Source: Desulfotignum sp032250905
GTDB taxonomy: Bacteria; Desulfobacterota; Desulfobacteria; Desulfobacterales; Desulfobacteraceae
NCBI GenBank assembly: GCA_032250905.1
Contig: JAVVEQ010000003.1
Location: 96,183-160,182 of the forward strand
Direction of reading: 5' to 3'
Length of the DNA stretch: 64,000 bases
Shown here: piece after piece, positions 24,669 through 33,264 of the stretch
Layout: every line of letters begins with the position of its first letter
How positions within the stretch are numbered: position 1 is the first letter of the stretch
Translations under genes and position numbers: made by a program
Notes under the pieces: generated by a model
The model's database searches: none
What the model was told of the DNA's origin: nothing
Seen by the model: the letters and a program-made list of their open reading frames with translations, nothing else

Positions 24669-24721
24669 CCCTTTGCGGCAACCGGTCAACAAACGGCTGC
24701 CGCACAGGGATTTGTTTTTTT
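24669..24721 (+). terminator. Rho-independent terminator of the TRAP operon
   Basis: An extended stem (24669-24684 with 24694-24709, core tgcggcaaccg paired to cggctgccgca with one G-T wobble and outer ccct/aggg pairs) is followed by a T-rich run from 24711. Confidence 0.85.
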
Positions 24722-24743
24722 GATAATAAACCTTGCCGTATGC

Positions 24744-24984
24744 CTCCTGCATATCCCGGCCAGATACCGAAGATCATTGCCTGATCCGCTTCCGGCAGGC
24801 GGTTGAACCAGTTCAGAGAGGCCACGTTGATGTGCGGGGAATACACGTGCCGGGTCAGGGTCATGTATTTCTGAATTTCATAGAATTTATACACCTCCAT
24901 CACCCGGATCTTGAACCCCGATGTTTCGAGGCTTTTCAGGATCCCGTCTCCTTTTTGCAACACATGCGCCTCAGTTGTTTTCAT
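24744..24984 (-). pseudogene. Decayed remnant of a TRAP binding-protein (DctP) gene
   Basis: On the minus strand an open frame encodes SGFKIRVMEVYKFYEIQKYM then TLTRHVYSPHINVASLNWFN and RLPEADQAMIF. These segments match the conserved core of DctP proteins, where LKGLKIRV is normally followed about 45 residues later by MKFYEVQKYLTLTxHxYSP. Here the two segments are directly joined, so an internal deletion has occurred, and no signal peptide or complete C terminus is present. The rest of the frame runs into the TRAP operon terminator. It is not a copy of the neighbouring plus-strand DctP but a different relative. Except for this and the terminator, the stretch 24661-25049 is empty. Confidence 0.65.
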
Positions 24985-25049
24985 GAATGGTCTTTTATTA
25001 TATGATTCTGATAAAAAATGGTAGGTTTCAACCTGAAAAAAGGATATCC

Positions 25050-25970
25050 ATGAATGTGACAGCTGCTTGTGTGATAATCGACCCGGTCCGGTGCACGGGC
25101 TGCGGTGCCTGTATCCCCGTATGTCCCACAGACATCATTTCCCTGGAAAACAACACGGCCCATGCCGCCCCGGACACGGCCACGGCAAGGTGCCTGGCCT
25201 GCGCTCACTGCATGGCGGCCTGCCCGGAAAGCGCCATCCATATCCCGTCACTGGATCCGGATCTGAAAGCGTTTTCCTGCTTTGATCTGAACCCGGCCTG
25301 GCTGGCCCCGGGCAATGGGATCGCCACATCGGACCTGGCCCGGCTCATCTGCTCCAGGCGGTCCTGCCGGAACTACAAACAAACGCCCGTGGAAAAAGAA
25401 ACGTTCCATGACCTTATCCACCTGGCCGTGTTCGCCCCTTCCGGCACCAACTCCCAGGCCTGGACCTTTACCTGCCTGACATCCAGGTCCCAAGTCCTGG
25501 TTCTGGGAAACGCGATCAAGGATTTTTTCAAGGGGCTGAACAAAAAAGCGGAAAATCGCCTGCTGCGGAAAGCCCTGGCCCTTGTGGGCGCAAAAACACT
25601 GGACCGCTATTACAGAAATTATTATGAATCGGTCAAAACCGCCATCCACCAGATGGAGACGGAAAACCGGGACCGGCTCTTTCACGGCGCGCCTGCGGTC
25701 ATTCTCATCGGATCGTCCCCGGGTGCTTCCTGCCCCAGGGAAGATGCCCTGCTGGCCGCCGGCAACATCCTGCTGGGGGCCCACACCATGGGACTTGGCA
25801 CCTGCCTGATCGGGTATGTGGTGGCTCCCATGGCCGAAGACCGCTCCATTCAGAAAAAACTGGGAATCCCGGAATCGGAAACCATTCATGCCGCCGTGGC
25901 CTTAGGCTATCCCAAAGAAACCTACCAGCGCATCACCGGAAGAAAACGCCCGACGATCCGTATGATTTGA
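25050..25970 (+). CDS. Ferredoxin-nitroreductase fusion protein
   Basis: The protein of about 306 residues starts with a two-cluster [4Fe-4S] ferredoxin domain (CTGCGACIPVCPTD and CLACAHCMAACPES). From about residue 95 it continues into an FMN-binding nitroreductase domain (SRRSCRNYKQTPVEKETFHD, APSGTNSQAWTF, GLGTCLIGYV). Such fusions probably pass electrons from a low-potential donor to a flavin substrate reduction site; the physiological substrate is unknown. ATG 25050 is chosen because aagga precedes it and the ferredoxin domain starts directly after; an upstream in-frame start at 24987 would add residues without homology. Confidence 0.88.
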   Translation: MNVTAACVIIDPVRCTGCGACIPVCPTDIISLENNTAHAAPDTATARCLACAHCMAACPESAIHIPSLDPDLKAFSCFDLNPAWLAPGNGIATSDLARLICSRRSCRNYKQTPVEKETFHDLIHLAVFAPSGTNSQAWTFTCLTSRSQVLVLGNAIKDFFKGLNKKAENRLLRKALALVGAKTLDRYYRNYYESVKTAIHQMETENRDRLFHGAPAVILIGSSPGASCPREDALLAAGNILLGAHTMGLGTCLIGYVVAPMAEDRSIQKKLGIPESETIHAAVALGYPKETYQRITGRKRPTIRMI

Positions 25971-26158
25971 TACACGAAAAATTTGCCGCAGAACACTTCG
26001 TCCCCTGTCATAACGTTTCTTCAAAGATTTTTCCGCTCAAAATACAGGTGTCGAGGGCAGAAAAATCAAAGATCCGATTCCGGCAGGAAAAAAGTTGAAA
26101 CATCAAAAAAAATACGTATATTGAATTTTTTTAAAATTATTTGGAGATTGGAATTTCA

Positions 26159-27595
26159 ATGATAGTCAGAAAACAGGACCATACCGCCGGAGGTGGCATG
26201 TTTACCGCCTGGAAAGGGTTCCCGTTATTTTTGATCATTGGGTTTTTTATTCTGGGACAGATTCCTGCCCCGGCCTTTTCCGGGGAAGCATTGACCTTTC
26301 CCCGGGCCCTGGAAATGATGGTTTCCCGGAACGAGTCTGTGTTAAGCGCTGCTTCCGAGGTGGAACAAAAGGAATACGAGGCAAAAGCCACCCGGGGATT
26401 GAATTTTCCCGAGGTGACACTCAGCGGCCGGTATGTCCGGATCGATGAATCCATTGACCTGGATCTGAATCCGATCAGAGACGTGATACTGGCTTTGCAT
26501 CCGTCCGTCCCCCCGGCAGCGGTCCCTTTGTTTCATGAAACGGTTCAGGAAGAGTCCTTTTTCATGTCACAGCTGAACATCACCTGGCCGGTGTTCACCG
26601 GCGGAAAGATTTCCGCCGCCCAGAACGCGGCGGATGCCGGAATCCGCGAATCAGCGGCAAAACTCGACCAGACCAAAGACACCCTGACCTCGGAACTGGT
26701 CAAGTATTATTTTGCCGTCCGTCTGGCCGATCAGGTGTGTCAGATCCGCCAGGAGGTCGTGGATGCCTTGAACCTGCATGTGTTTCAGGCCCGGCGGCTG
26801 CAGGAGGAAGGGTTTATTGCCAGAACCGAGGTGCTTCATGCCCAGGTGGCACTGGCCCGGGCTGAAAGGGAACGCAAGGCATCACTGCGTGACCTGGATC
26901 TGGCAAAGATAGCGCTTGCCAACATTCTGGCTGCGGAAAAACCGGTGACCCCGGTCTCTCCGCTGTTCCTTCTGCCGTCCGTTGACCCGGAAGCCTCTTT
27001 TATCAGGCAGGCCCGGGATCACCATCCCGCCATCGCCCGGATCGAGGCCGTCAGGGACAAAGCCGGGGAAAACCTGAAGGCCGCCCGGTCTGAACGCTAT
27101 CCCACGGTATATCTTTTCGGTACCAGGGAGCTCTACGAAAATGATTTGAACGAATATGCCCCGGCCTGGTCCGTCGGTGCCGGCATCAATTTCACAATTT
27201 TCGACGGGGGGGCCAGGGCCGGCAAGATTGCGGCGGCCCGTAAAATCGGGGACCAGGCTGAAATGATGACGCACAAAATTGCCCGGGACCTGGAAACCCT
27301 GGTGTCCTCACGCTACCAGGAAATGATGAAAGCCAGGGAGCAGTATGATTCCCTGCAGTCCTCAGTGGATCTTGCAAAAGAAAATATCCGCGCCAGGCGT
27401 CGTTCTTTTGAAGAAGGCCTGACCACCTCTCTGGATGTTGTCGATGCACAGCTTTCCCTGTCCGGGATCCGGGTGGAACGACTGCTGGCGGCTTACAACT
27501 TTGATGTTGCACTTGCCCGGCTTCTGGAAGCATGCGGCCGTGGAACGGAATTCCCCCGATACCTGGAGGGAAGCATGATGGAGGTAGAACTTTGA
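26159..27595 (+). CDS. TolC-family outer-membrane efflux protein
   Basis: The protein of 478 residues has a hydrophobic N-terminal export signal (FPLFLIIGFFILGQIPAPAF) and two OEP repeats of long coiled helices: LTFPRALEMMVSRNESVLSA and ITWPVFTGGKISAAQNAADA in the first half, VGAGINFTIFDGGARAGKIA and TSLDVVDAQLSLSGIRVERL in the second. It would form the outer-membrane channel for the exporter encoded downstream. It overlaps the next gene (TTGA), indicating coupled translation. The 170-bp gap before it is AT-rich near the start and probably holds the promoter. Confidence 0.9.
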   Translation: MIVRKQDHTAGGGMFTAWKGFPLFLIIGFFILGQIPAPAFSGEALTFPRALEMMVSRNESVLSAASEVEQKEYEAKATRGLNFPEVTLSGRYVRIDESIDLDLNPIRDVILALHPSVPPAAVPLFHETVQEESFFMSQLNITWPVFTGGKISAAQNAADAGIRESAAKLDQTKDTLTSELVKYYFAVRLADQVCQIRQEVVDALNLHVFQARRLQEEGFIARTEVLHAQVALARAERERKASLRDLDLAKIALANILAAEKPVTPVSPLFLLPSVDPEASFIRQARDHHPAIARIEAVRDKAGENLKAARSERYPTVYLFGTRELYENDLNEYAPAWSVGAGINFTIFDGGARAGKIAAARKIGDQAEMMTHKIARDLETLVSSRYQEMMKAREQYDSLQSSVDLAKENIRARRRSFEEGLTTSLDVVDAQLSLSGIRVERLLAAYNFDVALARLLEACGRGTEFPRYLEGSMMEVEL

Positions 27596-28596
27596 AACTT
27601 ACGCGGACAATAGTGGAGCCGCTGATCGGTCTTCTCATCTTAATCGGTATCGTCTGGGGACTGACCCTGTACCTTCAGGAACCGGACGTTCAATTCATAC
27701 AGGGTGAAGTCGAAGCCACCCAGGTCAATCTGGCGGTCAAAATCGCCGGGCGGGTGTCTGAGGTGTTTGTGAAAGAAGGGGAATCTGTTGAAAAGGGAAC
27801 CAGCCTTCTGCAGCTTGACAGCCCGGAAATCACGGCCAGGCTCCGCCAGGTTTCTTCAGCCCGGGAAGCCGCATCCGCCCGGAAAGACAAGGCGGATGCC
27901 GGTGCCAGGAGCCAGGAAGTGGAAGCGGCCATGAATCTCTGGATTCAGGCCCGGGAAGCCGCAGAACTGGCTGATAAGACATACCGGCGCATCAACAGCC
28001 TGTATGCGGACGGCATTGTTCCGGGACAGCGGCAAGATGAGGCCGTAGCCCGGTGGAAAGCCGCTGAAGCCGCTGCGGCTGCGGCCCGTTCCCAATATGA
28101 CATGGCGTTGGAAGGAACAAGGAAGGAGGACCGCCAGGCCGCTTCAGCCATGGTTGACCAGGCCCGGGGAGCAGTGACCGAAGTGGAAAGTTATCTGAAT
28201 GAAACCCGGTTGAAAACGCCCTTGAGCGGGGAAGTGATCCACCTGCTGGCAGATCCCGGGGAGGTGGTCAATGCCGGCTACCCCGTGGTCACCATCCTGG
28301 ACCTGGATGATATCTGGATCACCTTCAATATCAGGGAAGATAACCTGGCAGGAATGGGAATGGGCCGGGTGTTTCCAGTGTCGGTCCCCGCCCTGGGCGA
28401 CAAAAAGTTTGAAGTGGCGATAAGCTATATTGCCCCGCGGGGTGAGTATGCCACCTGGAGATCTACCAGTGCATCCGGTGGATTCGATCTCAAGACGTTC
28501 GAAATCAGGGCCCGGCCCCTGGAAAGTATCAGAGGCCTGCGGCCGGGCATGAGCGTCCTGGTTTCCCGAAAGGACCTCCCCAATGCCCGGGAATAA
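27592..28596 (+). CDS. HlyD/EmrA-type membrane fusion protein
   Basis: This 334-residue periplasmic adaptor has one N-terminal membrane anchor (VEPLIGLLILIGIVWGLTLY), then a biotinyl-lipoyl half (VNLAVKIAGRVSEVFVKEGE), an alanine-rich coiled hairpin (about residues 85-185) and the second lipoyl half and beta-barrel (LKTPLSGEVIHLLADPGEVV, ITFNIREDNLAGM). I choose the TTG at 27592: it overlaps the tolC stop and has ggaggt upstream. It links the two ABC-2 permeases to TolC. Confidence 0.88.
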   Translation: MKLTRTIVEPLIGLLILIGIVWGLTLYLQEPDVQFIQGEVEATQVNLAVKIAGRVSEVFVKEGESVEKGTSLLQLDSPEITARLRQVSSAREAASARKDKADAGARSQEVEAAMNLWIQAREAAELADKTYRRINSLYADGIVPGQRQDEAVARWKAAEAAAAAARSQYDMALEGTRKEDRQAASAMVDQARGAVTEVESYLNETRLKTPLSGEVIHLLADPGEVVNAGYPVVTILDLDDIWITFNIREDNLAGMGMGRVFPVSVPALGDKKFEVAISYIAPRGEYATWRSTSASGGFDLKTFEIRARPLESIRGLRPGMSVLVSRKDLPNARE

Positions 28597-29767
28597 GGGC
28601 CAAACCGGATTTCTGGCGGTATTTGCGCGGGAACTCTCTCATATCCGGCAGCACGCCCGATATCCCCTGGCCATGTTCGTGTTTCCATTGCTTTCGTTCA
28701 TCCTGATCTGGGGCCTGTTTTCCGAGCCGTATCCCCGTGAACTTCCGATCGCCGTGGTTGACCTGGATCACTCAAAACTGTCCCGTTCCCTGACCCGGGC
28801 TGTAGACGCATCCCCCGTGATCCGGGTCGCCTTTAGGGCAGCCGATCCTGTTGAGGCAGAGAACCTGATGCTGGAGGGAGCCATCTATGCCTGGCTGCAC
28901 ATTCCCCAGTCACTGGAGAAAGATATCCTCGAAGGAAAGGGCGGGGAAGTCACAGGCTTCACCAACACCCAGATGCTGCTTCCGGGAAGCATTGTTTCAA
29001 CCAGCCTCCAGGCAACGGTTTCTACCATATCCGCCGGCCTCAATGTCCGTTCCCGGATGCAGGGCGGAGCCATGCAGGAAGAGGCAATGGGTCTTTTAGA
29101 CCCGGTAAGCATCGATCGCCATATCCTGTTCAATCCCCAACTCAACTACATGTACTTTCTTTCGGCCGCCCTGTGCCCCACCTTTCTCCAGATTTTTGTC
29201 CTGATGGTAACGGTGATGGCCCTGGGAAGCGAATTTAAAAACCGGACCACCGAACAATGGCTCAAGACCGCCGGGGGAAGTGTCTGGTGGGCGATCACCG
29301 GTAAGCTGGCCGCCTATCTTCTGTGTTTCAGCCTGGTGGGACTGATCATGCTGGCAGTCATACTTCCGGGTTTTGGCGTTCCTTTGCGGGGATCCGGTGC
29401 CGTCCTGATGGCCGGTACCCTGTTCCTGATCCTGGCCTACATGGCATACGCACTGATCCTGGTGTTTGTTTTCCCCAGCCTGCGCATGGCCCTGAGCGCG
29501 TCTTCTTTTCTTTCCGGCACTGCTTTCGCGTTTGTGGGTATCACCTTTCCGCTGGAGGGGATGCCGGCCCTGGGCAAAGCCTGGAGCAGTCTGCTTCCCC
29601 TGACCCATTACCTGCACCTGTTCCAGGAACAGACCCTCCGCCAGGTCCCGATATCCCTGTCTGTCCCTGATCTGTTGATCATGCTTGGATTCGTTGGCAC
29701 AGGCTATTGTCTGATTCCTTTGTTCAAACGCCACATGACCGACAGCCGTTACTGGGGAAAAGCATGA
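28583..29767 (+). CDS. ABC-2 type exporter permease 1
   Basis: This 394-residue membrane protein has an N-terminal helix (YPLAMFVFPLLSFILIWGLF), a large periplasmic domain (ELPIAVVDLDHSKLSRSLTR onward) and five C-terminal helices, the architecture of YhhJ/YbhR-type ABC-2 permeases. Its start overlaps the HlyD gene by 14 nt and its stop overlaps the second permease. No ATP-binding subunit is encoded in the operon. Confidence 0.87.
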   Translation: MPGNKGQTGFLAVFARELSHIRQHARYPLAMFVFPLLSFILIWGLFSEPYPRELPIAVVDLDHSKLSRSLTRAVDASPVIRVAFRAADPVEAENLMLEGAIYAWLHIPQSLEKDILEGKGGEVTGFTNTQMLLPGSIVSTSLQATVSTISAGLNVRSRMQGGAMQEEAMGLLDPVSIDRHILFNPQLNYMYFLSAALCPTFLQIFVLMVTVMALGSEFKNRTTEQWLKTAGGSVWWAITGKLAAYLLCFSLVGLIMLAVILPGFGVPLRGSGAVLMAGTLFLILAYMAYALILVFVFPSLRMALSASSFLSGTAFAFVGITFPLEGMPALGKAWSSLLPLTHYLHLFQEQTLRQVPISLSVPDLLIMLGFVGTGYCLIPLFKRHMTDSRYWGKA

Positions 29768-30918
29768 TCAGATACCTGTTTTGCAATATCTTCAGTGAAC
29801 TGAACGCCATATTCAGGGACCCCGGGGTATTGATCATCATGGTCGGTGCCGTTGTATTCTACTCGTTTGTATATCCGCTGCCCTATTCCAGCGAGGTGTT
29901 GAAACAGGTGCCGCTGTCGATTGTTGACTATGATAATTCACCCTTGAGCCGGCAGCTGGTGAGAATGACCGATGCATCGGAATTGTTGCGGGTGGTTTCC
30001 CGGGACCCGGACATGGAATCGGCCCGCAAGAAAATTGAATCAGGCAAATCCAGCGGAATACTCCTCATACCGGCCGGATTAGAAGAAGATGTGCTCAAGG
30101 GCCGGAAAACTTACGTATCCGCCTATGTGGATGCCACGTACTTCCTGGTATACCGGCAGGCCATGACCGGACTTGTCAGGGCGGTCCGGACCCTGTCGGC
30201 CGGGATAGAAATCAGCCGTTTCAAGGCCGGGGGAGGGTCCCATGAAAAAGCCCTGATAGACCGGTCTCCCCTCAACCTGGAAAGCAGGTCCCTGTTCAAC
30301 CCCCACATGGGCTATGCAACCTATATTGTCCCGGCGGTCCTGCTCCTGCTCCTCCAGCAGACCATGCTGATCGGCATCGGCATGCTTTCCGGTACGCGCC
30401 GGGAACACCTGCAGGAAAAAAAGGCCGTGATCCCGCTGCAGGGAGGCTTCCTGGTCAGAATCCTGGGTAGAACCATTGCCTGCATGGCCCTGTACCTGGT
30501 CCACATCTGTTTCTTTTACGCGGTCGTTTACCAGATCTGGGATTTTCCTTTACGGGCCGGAATCCTTGACATGTTTGTATTCCTGCTTCCGTTCCTGCTG
30601 TCGGTTGTCCTGATGGGGCAGTTCCTGGCAACCTTTTTCAAAAGCAGGGAATCATCCATCATCATGATTGTCTGGAGCTCAATGATTGCAGTTCTGATTT
30701 CCGGATTTTCATGGCCCGTGGAAACCATGCCTCACTGGATCAGGGTCATTTCCATGCTGCTGCCCAGCACCTGGGGGATTTCCGGCGGCCTTCGACTGGC
30801 CCAGATGGGTGCTTCTTTCAGCCATGTAATGAACGAGTGGCTCTGCATGTGGGGCCTGAGCTTTTTTTATCTGCTCCTGGCATGGATCTGTACCCGATTC
30901 ATGCCGGAAATCCCTTAA
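29764..30918 (+). CDS. ABC-2 type exporter permease 2
   Basis: A 384-residue homologue of the preceding permease with the same topology (VLIIMVGAVVFYSFVYPLPY as first helix, LSIVDYDNSPLSRQLVRMTD opening the periplasmic domain, ISGFSWPVETMPHWIRVISM near the end). The start ATG 29764 overlaps the previous stop (ATGA). The pair probably forms a heterodimer. The last 20 bp overlap the 3' end of the convergent ATPase gene. Confidence 0.87.
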   Translation: MIRYLFCNIFSELNAIFRDPGVLIIMVGAVVFYSFVYPLPYSSEVLKQVPLSIVDYDNSPLSRQLVRMTDASELLRVVSRDPDMESARKKIESGKSSGILLIPAGLEEDVLKGRKTYVSAYVDATYFLVYRQAMTGLVRAVRTLSAGIEISRFKAGGGSHEKALIDRSPLNLESRSLFNPHMGYATYIVPAVLLLLLQQTMLIGIGMLSGTRREHLQEKKAVIPLQGGFLVRILGRTIACMALYLVHICFFYAVVYQIWDFPLRAGILDMFVFLLPFLLSVVLMGQFLATFFKSRESSIIMIVWSSMIAVLISGFSWPVETMPHWIRVISMLLPSTWGISGGLRLAQMGASFSHVMNEWLCMWGLSFFYLLLAWICTRFMPEIP

Positions 30919-32221
30919 ACCGGGCGTATATGGGCAGAAACAGGAGTTTTCCGGTTCGTTGACATTCGTGCCCGGCATGAGACATGACAATGCCTTTGTC
31001 CACCTGTGGGTGTTCAGCCAGGAAAAGATGCAGGCTCTTGAGTCTTCCGGCAGGCCCGCTTTTTACTTCAATGGGAAAAACCGAGCCCTGGTGCACCGCC
31101 AGATAATCCACTTCCGCGTTGCTGCTTTTCCGGTTCCGGGCCCAGTAGAACAGTTTTTCGTTTTCAGAACCGCCGGCGGCCAGCAGTTCCTGACCCACCA
31201 GCTGCTCTGCCAGAGCACCTCTGTATATCAGGGACAGGTCTTTGTCCGCAAGGATTTCAGCCGGATCGATTCCGCACACATACTGCATCAGTCCCACGTC
31301 CAGAAACAGAGGTTTGATCCTTTTGGCGGACACATGCACATTCAAAGGCAGCCCGGCGGCACCGGCGGCAGTAACCGTCTGGACAATCAGCGCTTTTTCA
31401 AGAATATCCAGGGATGTTTTTGTTTTTTCGATCCGTTGATCCGGAGCCAGCCGGGTGTATTTGATCTGGCTTCCCACATGGCGGGGCAGAGACCGCATCA
31501 GATGATCCAGGCTGTCAACGTCGGCCCGCTTATTGTATTTGACAAGTGATTGCAGATAGGATTGAAAAATTTCTTCGTGAACCACGGTGCTCTGGACAAG
31601 AGATCCGGTCTGACGGTATCTTTCCACGGCTTCCGGCATTCCGCCGGTGACCAGATACCGCTTTAGCTGTTCGATGAGTCTGTTATGAATCGCCGGGCTG
31701 ACCGGCACGGGTTCTTCATCAAACACATGCGGCAGTTTTTCCGCCAGAAGATGAAGATCCACAGCATTCAGAAATTCATAAAAGGTCATGGGCCGCATCC
31801 ATTCAAACGACACCCGTCCCACCGGAAAAGAGATTTCGCCCAGGGTGAATTCCAGCATGGACCCCGCCGCAATGATATGCAGATCCGGCTGCTCTTCATA
31901 AAAATACCGCAGACTGAGCACGGCCCGGGGGCATTCCTGGATTTCGTCAAAAAACAGCAGGGTGGTGCCTGGTACAATCCGGGTGTTGAACCAGACCTCC
32001 AGTTCCATGATCAACCGGTCTGCGGACAGGTCCTGTTCAAAAATCTGGTGAATGGAGCGGTCCCGTTCAAAATCAATGGATAAAAAGGTGTCGAACCGGG
32101 TTCGTCCGAACCGGGTGACGGAATAGGTTTTACCCACCTGGCGGGCGCCCCGGATAATCAGTGGTTTTCTGAACCGGCTGGTCTTCCACTCTACGAGTTT
32201 TGCATCAATGGTTCGTTTCAT
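30899..32221 (-). CDS. AAA-type ATPase with DUF4143 domain
   Basis: This 440-residue protein has an N-terminal P-loop domain (Walker A RGARQVGKTYSV, Walker B LLFFDEIQECPRA, sensor IIAAGSMLEF) and a C-terminal DUF4143 domain ending in the nuclease-like strand AEVDYLAVHQGSVFPIEVKS. Such proteins are common single genes in bacteria and archaea with no settled function; some may act with mobile or toxin-like systems. It is unlinked to its neighbours and preceded by iterated 8-mers. Confidence 0.85.
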   Translation of the reverse strand: MKRTIDAKLVEWKTSRFRKPLIIRGARQVGKTYSVTRFGRTRFDTFLSIDFERDRSIHQIFEQDLSADRLIMELEVWFNTRIVPGTTLLFFDEIQECPRAVLSLRYFYEEQPDLHIIAAGSMLEFTLGEISFPVGRVSFEWMRPMTFYEFLNAVDLHLLAEKLPHVFDEEPVPVSPAIHNRLIEQLKRYLVTGGMPEAVERYRQTGSLVQSTVVHEEIFQSYLQSLVKYNKRADVDSLDHLMRSLPRHVGSQIKYTRLAPDQRIEKTKTSLDILEKALIVQTVTAAGAAGLPLNVHVSAKRIKPLFLDVGLMQYVCGIDPAEILADKDLSLIYRGALAEQLVGQELLAAGGSENEKLFYWARNRKSSNAEVDYLAVHQGSVFPIEVKSGPAGRLKSLHLFLAEHPQVDKGIVMSHAGHECQRTGKLLFLPIYARFKGFPA

Positions 32222-32228
32222 GGCCTTA

Positions 32229-32288
32229 ATTATACAGCCAGTATGTAATTATACAAGGTTAAAAATACATTATACATGTAATTTTACA
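32229..32288. repeat. Iterated 8-mer attataca upstream of the DUF4143 ATPase gene
   Basis: Exact copies of attataca start at 32229, 32248 and 32269, and a one-mismatch copy (attttaca) at 32281. The spacing of 19 and 21 nt is close to two helical turns. The copies lie immediately before the ATPase start codon, so they could be operator half-sites on one DNA face. Confidence 0.5.
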
Positions 32289-32310
32289 ATGATATCCGGG
32301 TTGCCCAGGC

Positions 32311-32351
32311 AAAAAAACAGCGGCAGGGAAAAACAAATTTCCCTGCCGCTG
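32311..32351 (-). terminator. Terminator of the enoyl-CoA hydratase gene
   Basis: A perfect 14-bp stem (cagcggcagggaaa, 32318-32331, with 32338-32351) with 6-nt loop is followed on the minus strand by seven T (A-run at 32311-32317). Confidence 0.88.
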
Positions 32352-32389
32352 AATGAAGTTGATTCAAAGAACAAAAGCGATGCCGGACG

Positions 32390-33160
32390 TCAGCAGTTTT
32401 TCCACTCAGCCCGGCGTTTTTCCTCGAAACTGGCGATGCCTTCCAGGGTGTCTTCTGTTTTCATCAGGGTTTTGAGGAAATAGTTGGACACCAGGTCCAC
32501 GCCCTGGGAGAAACTGGTGCCGATGTGGCGTTTCACGGCCCGCTTGTTGAGCCGGATGATCAGAGGCGAGGCCATGCAGATCTCCTTGACATAGGCTTCC
32601 ACGACTTCCTTGAATTCATCGTCGTCCGCCACCTGGCTGACAAATCCCAGCTTGCGGGCCTGTTTGGCCTTGTAGGTTTTACCGGTGGTCAGCACTTCAA
32701 TGGCTTTGGCCGGACCCACCAGTTCGGGCAGGCGCAGGGCCGCATACGGCGGGAAAAAGCCCAGCTTGATCTCGGGCTGGCCGAACTTGGCGTTCTTGCT
32801 GGCAATGATGATGTCGCAGGCAATGGCCAGTTCCATGCCTCCCCCTAAGCAGGCGCCATGGACCGCGCCGATTACCGGTATGTCGATCATGTTGATCAGC
32901 TCGAAAATCCGGTTGAACACCGCCACCATTTCATCCACCTGCTCGGGCTTGTGGTCGCCCACTTCCACGCCGGCACAGAAACTGGGGCCCTCGCCGTTGA
33001 TCACCAGACATTTGAGAGTGTCATCGGCAGCAATGGCTTCGAGTTCCGCGTTCAGGTCCTTCATCATGGGGATGTTGAGTACATTGTGTTTGGGCCGGTT
33101 CAAGGTGATCCGGGCCACCTGGTCGTCCTTCTGGACGGTTAAAAACTCGGATGCTGACAT
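32390..33160 (-). CDS. Enoyl-CoA hydratase/isomerase family protein
   Basis: A 256-residue crotonase-fold protein with the oxyanion-hole segments GEGPSFCAGVEVGDH and HGACLGGGMELAIACDIIIA. The glutamate normally found at the second catalytic position is in GQPEIKLGFFPPYA. It is positioned between glutaryl-CoA enzymes: GcdA lies 104 bp upstream on the same strand. It may hydrate crotonyl-CoA or act on a cyclic dienoyl-CoA from aromatic degradation. Sequence alone does not separate these. Confidence 0.85.
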   Translation of the reverse strand: MSASEFLTVQKDDQVARITLNRPKHNVLNIPMMKDLNAELEAIAADDTLKCLVINGEGPSFCAGVEVGDHKPEQVDEMVAVFNRIFELINMIDIPVIGAVHGACLGGGMELAIACDIIIASKNAKFGQPEIKLGFFPPYAALRLPELVGPAKAIEVLTTGKTYKAKQARKLGFVSQVADDDEFKEVVEAYVKEICMASPLIIRLNKRAVKRHIGTSFSQGVDLVSNYFLKTLMKTEDTLEGIASFEEKRRAEWKNC

Positions 33161-33264
33161 ATCTACCTCCTCTATCGTAATGCAGGTTTTTAGGGGTGCC
33201 GGTCCGGCATATGACAGGTATCATATACCGGACCGGTGCGTATGTCCATATCCCGGTGCCGGGA

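Noticed and set aside
24547..24743. C-terminal part of the minus-strand frame carrying the DctP remnant
   Set aside because: It overlaps the terminator and the end of the DctM gene and shows no DctP similarity; only 24744-24984 is kept as remnant.
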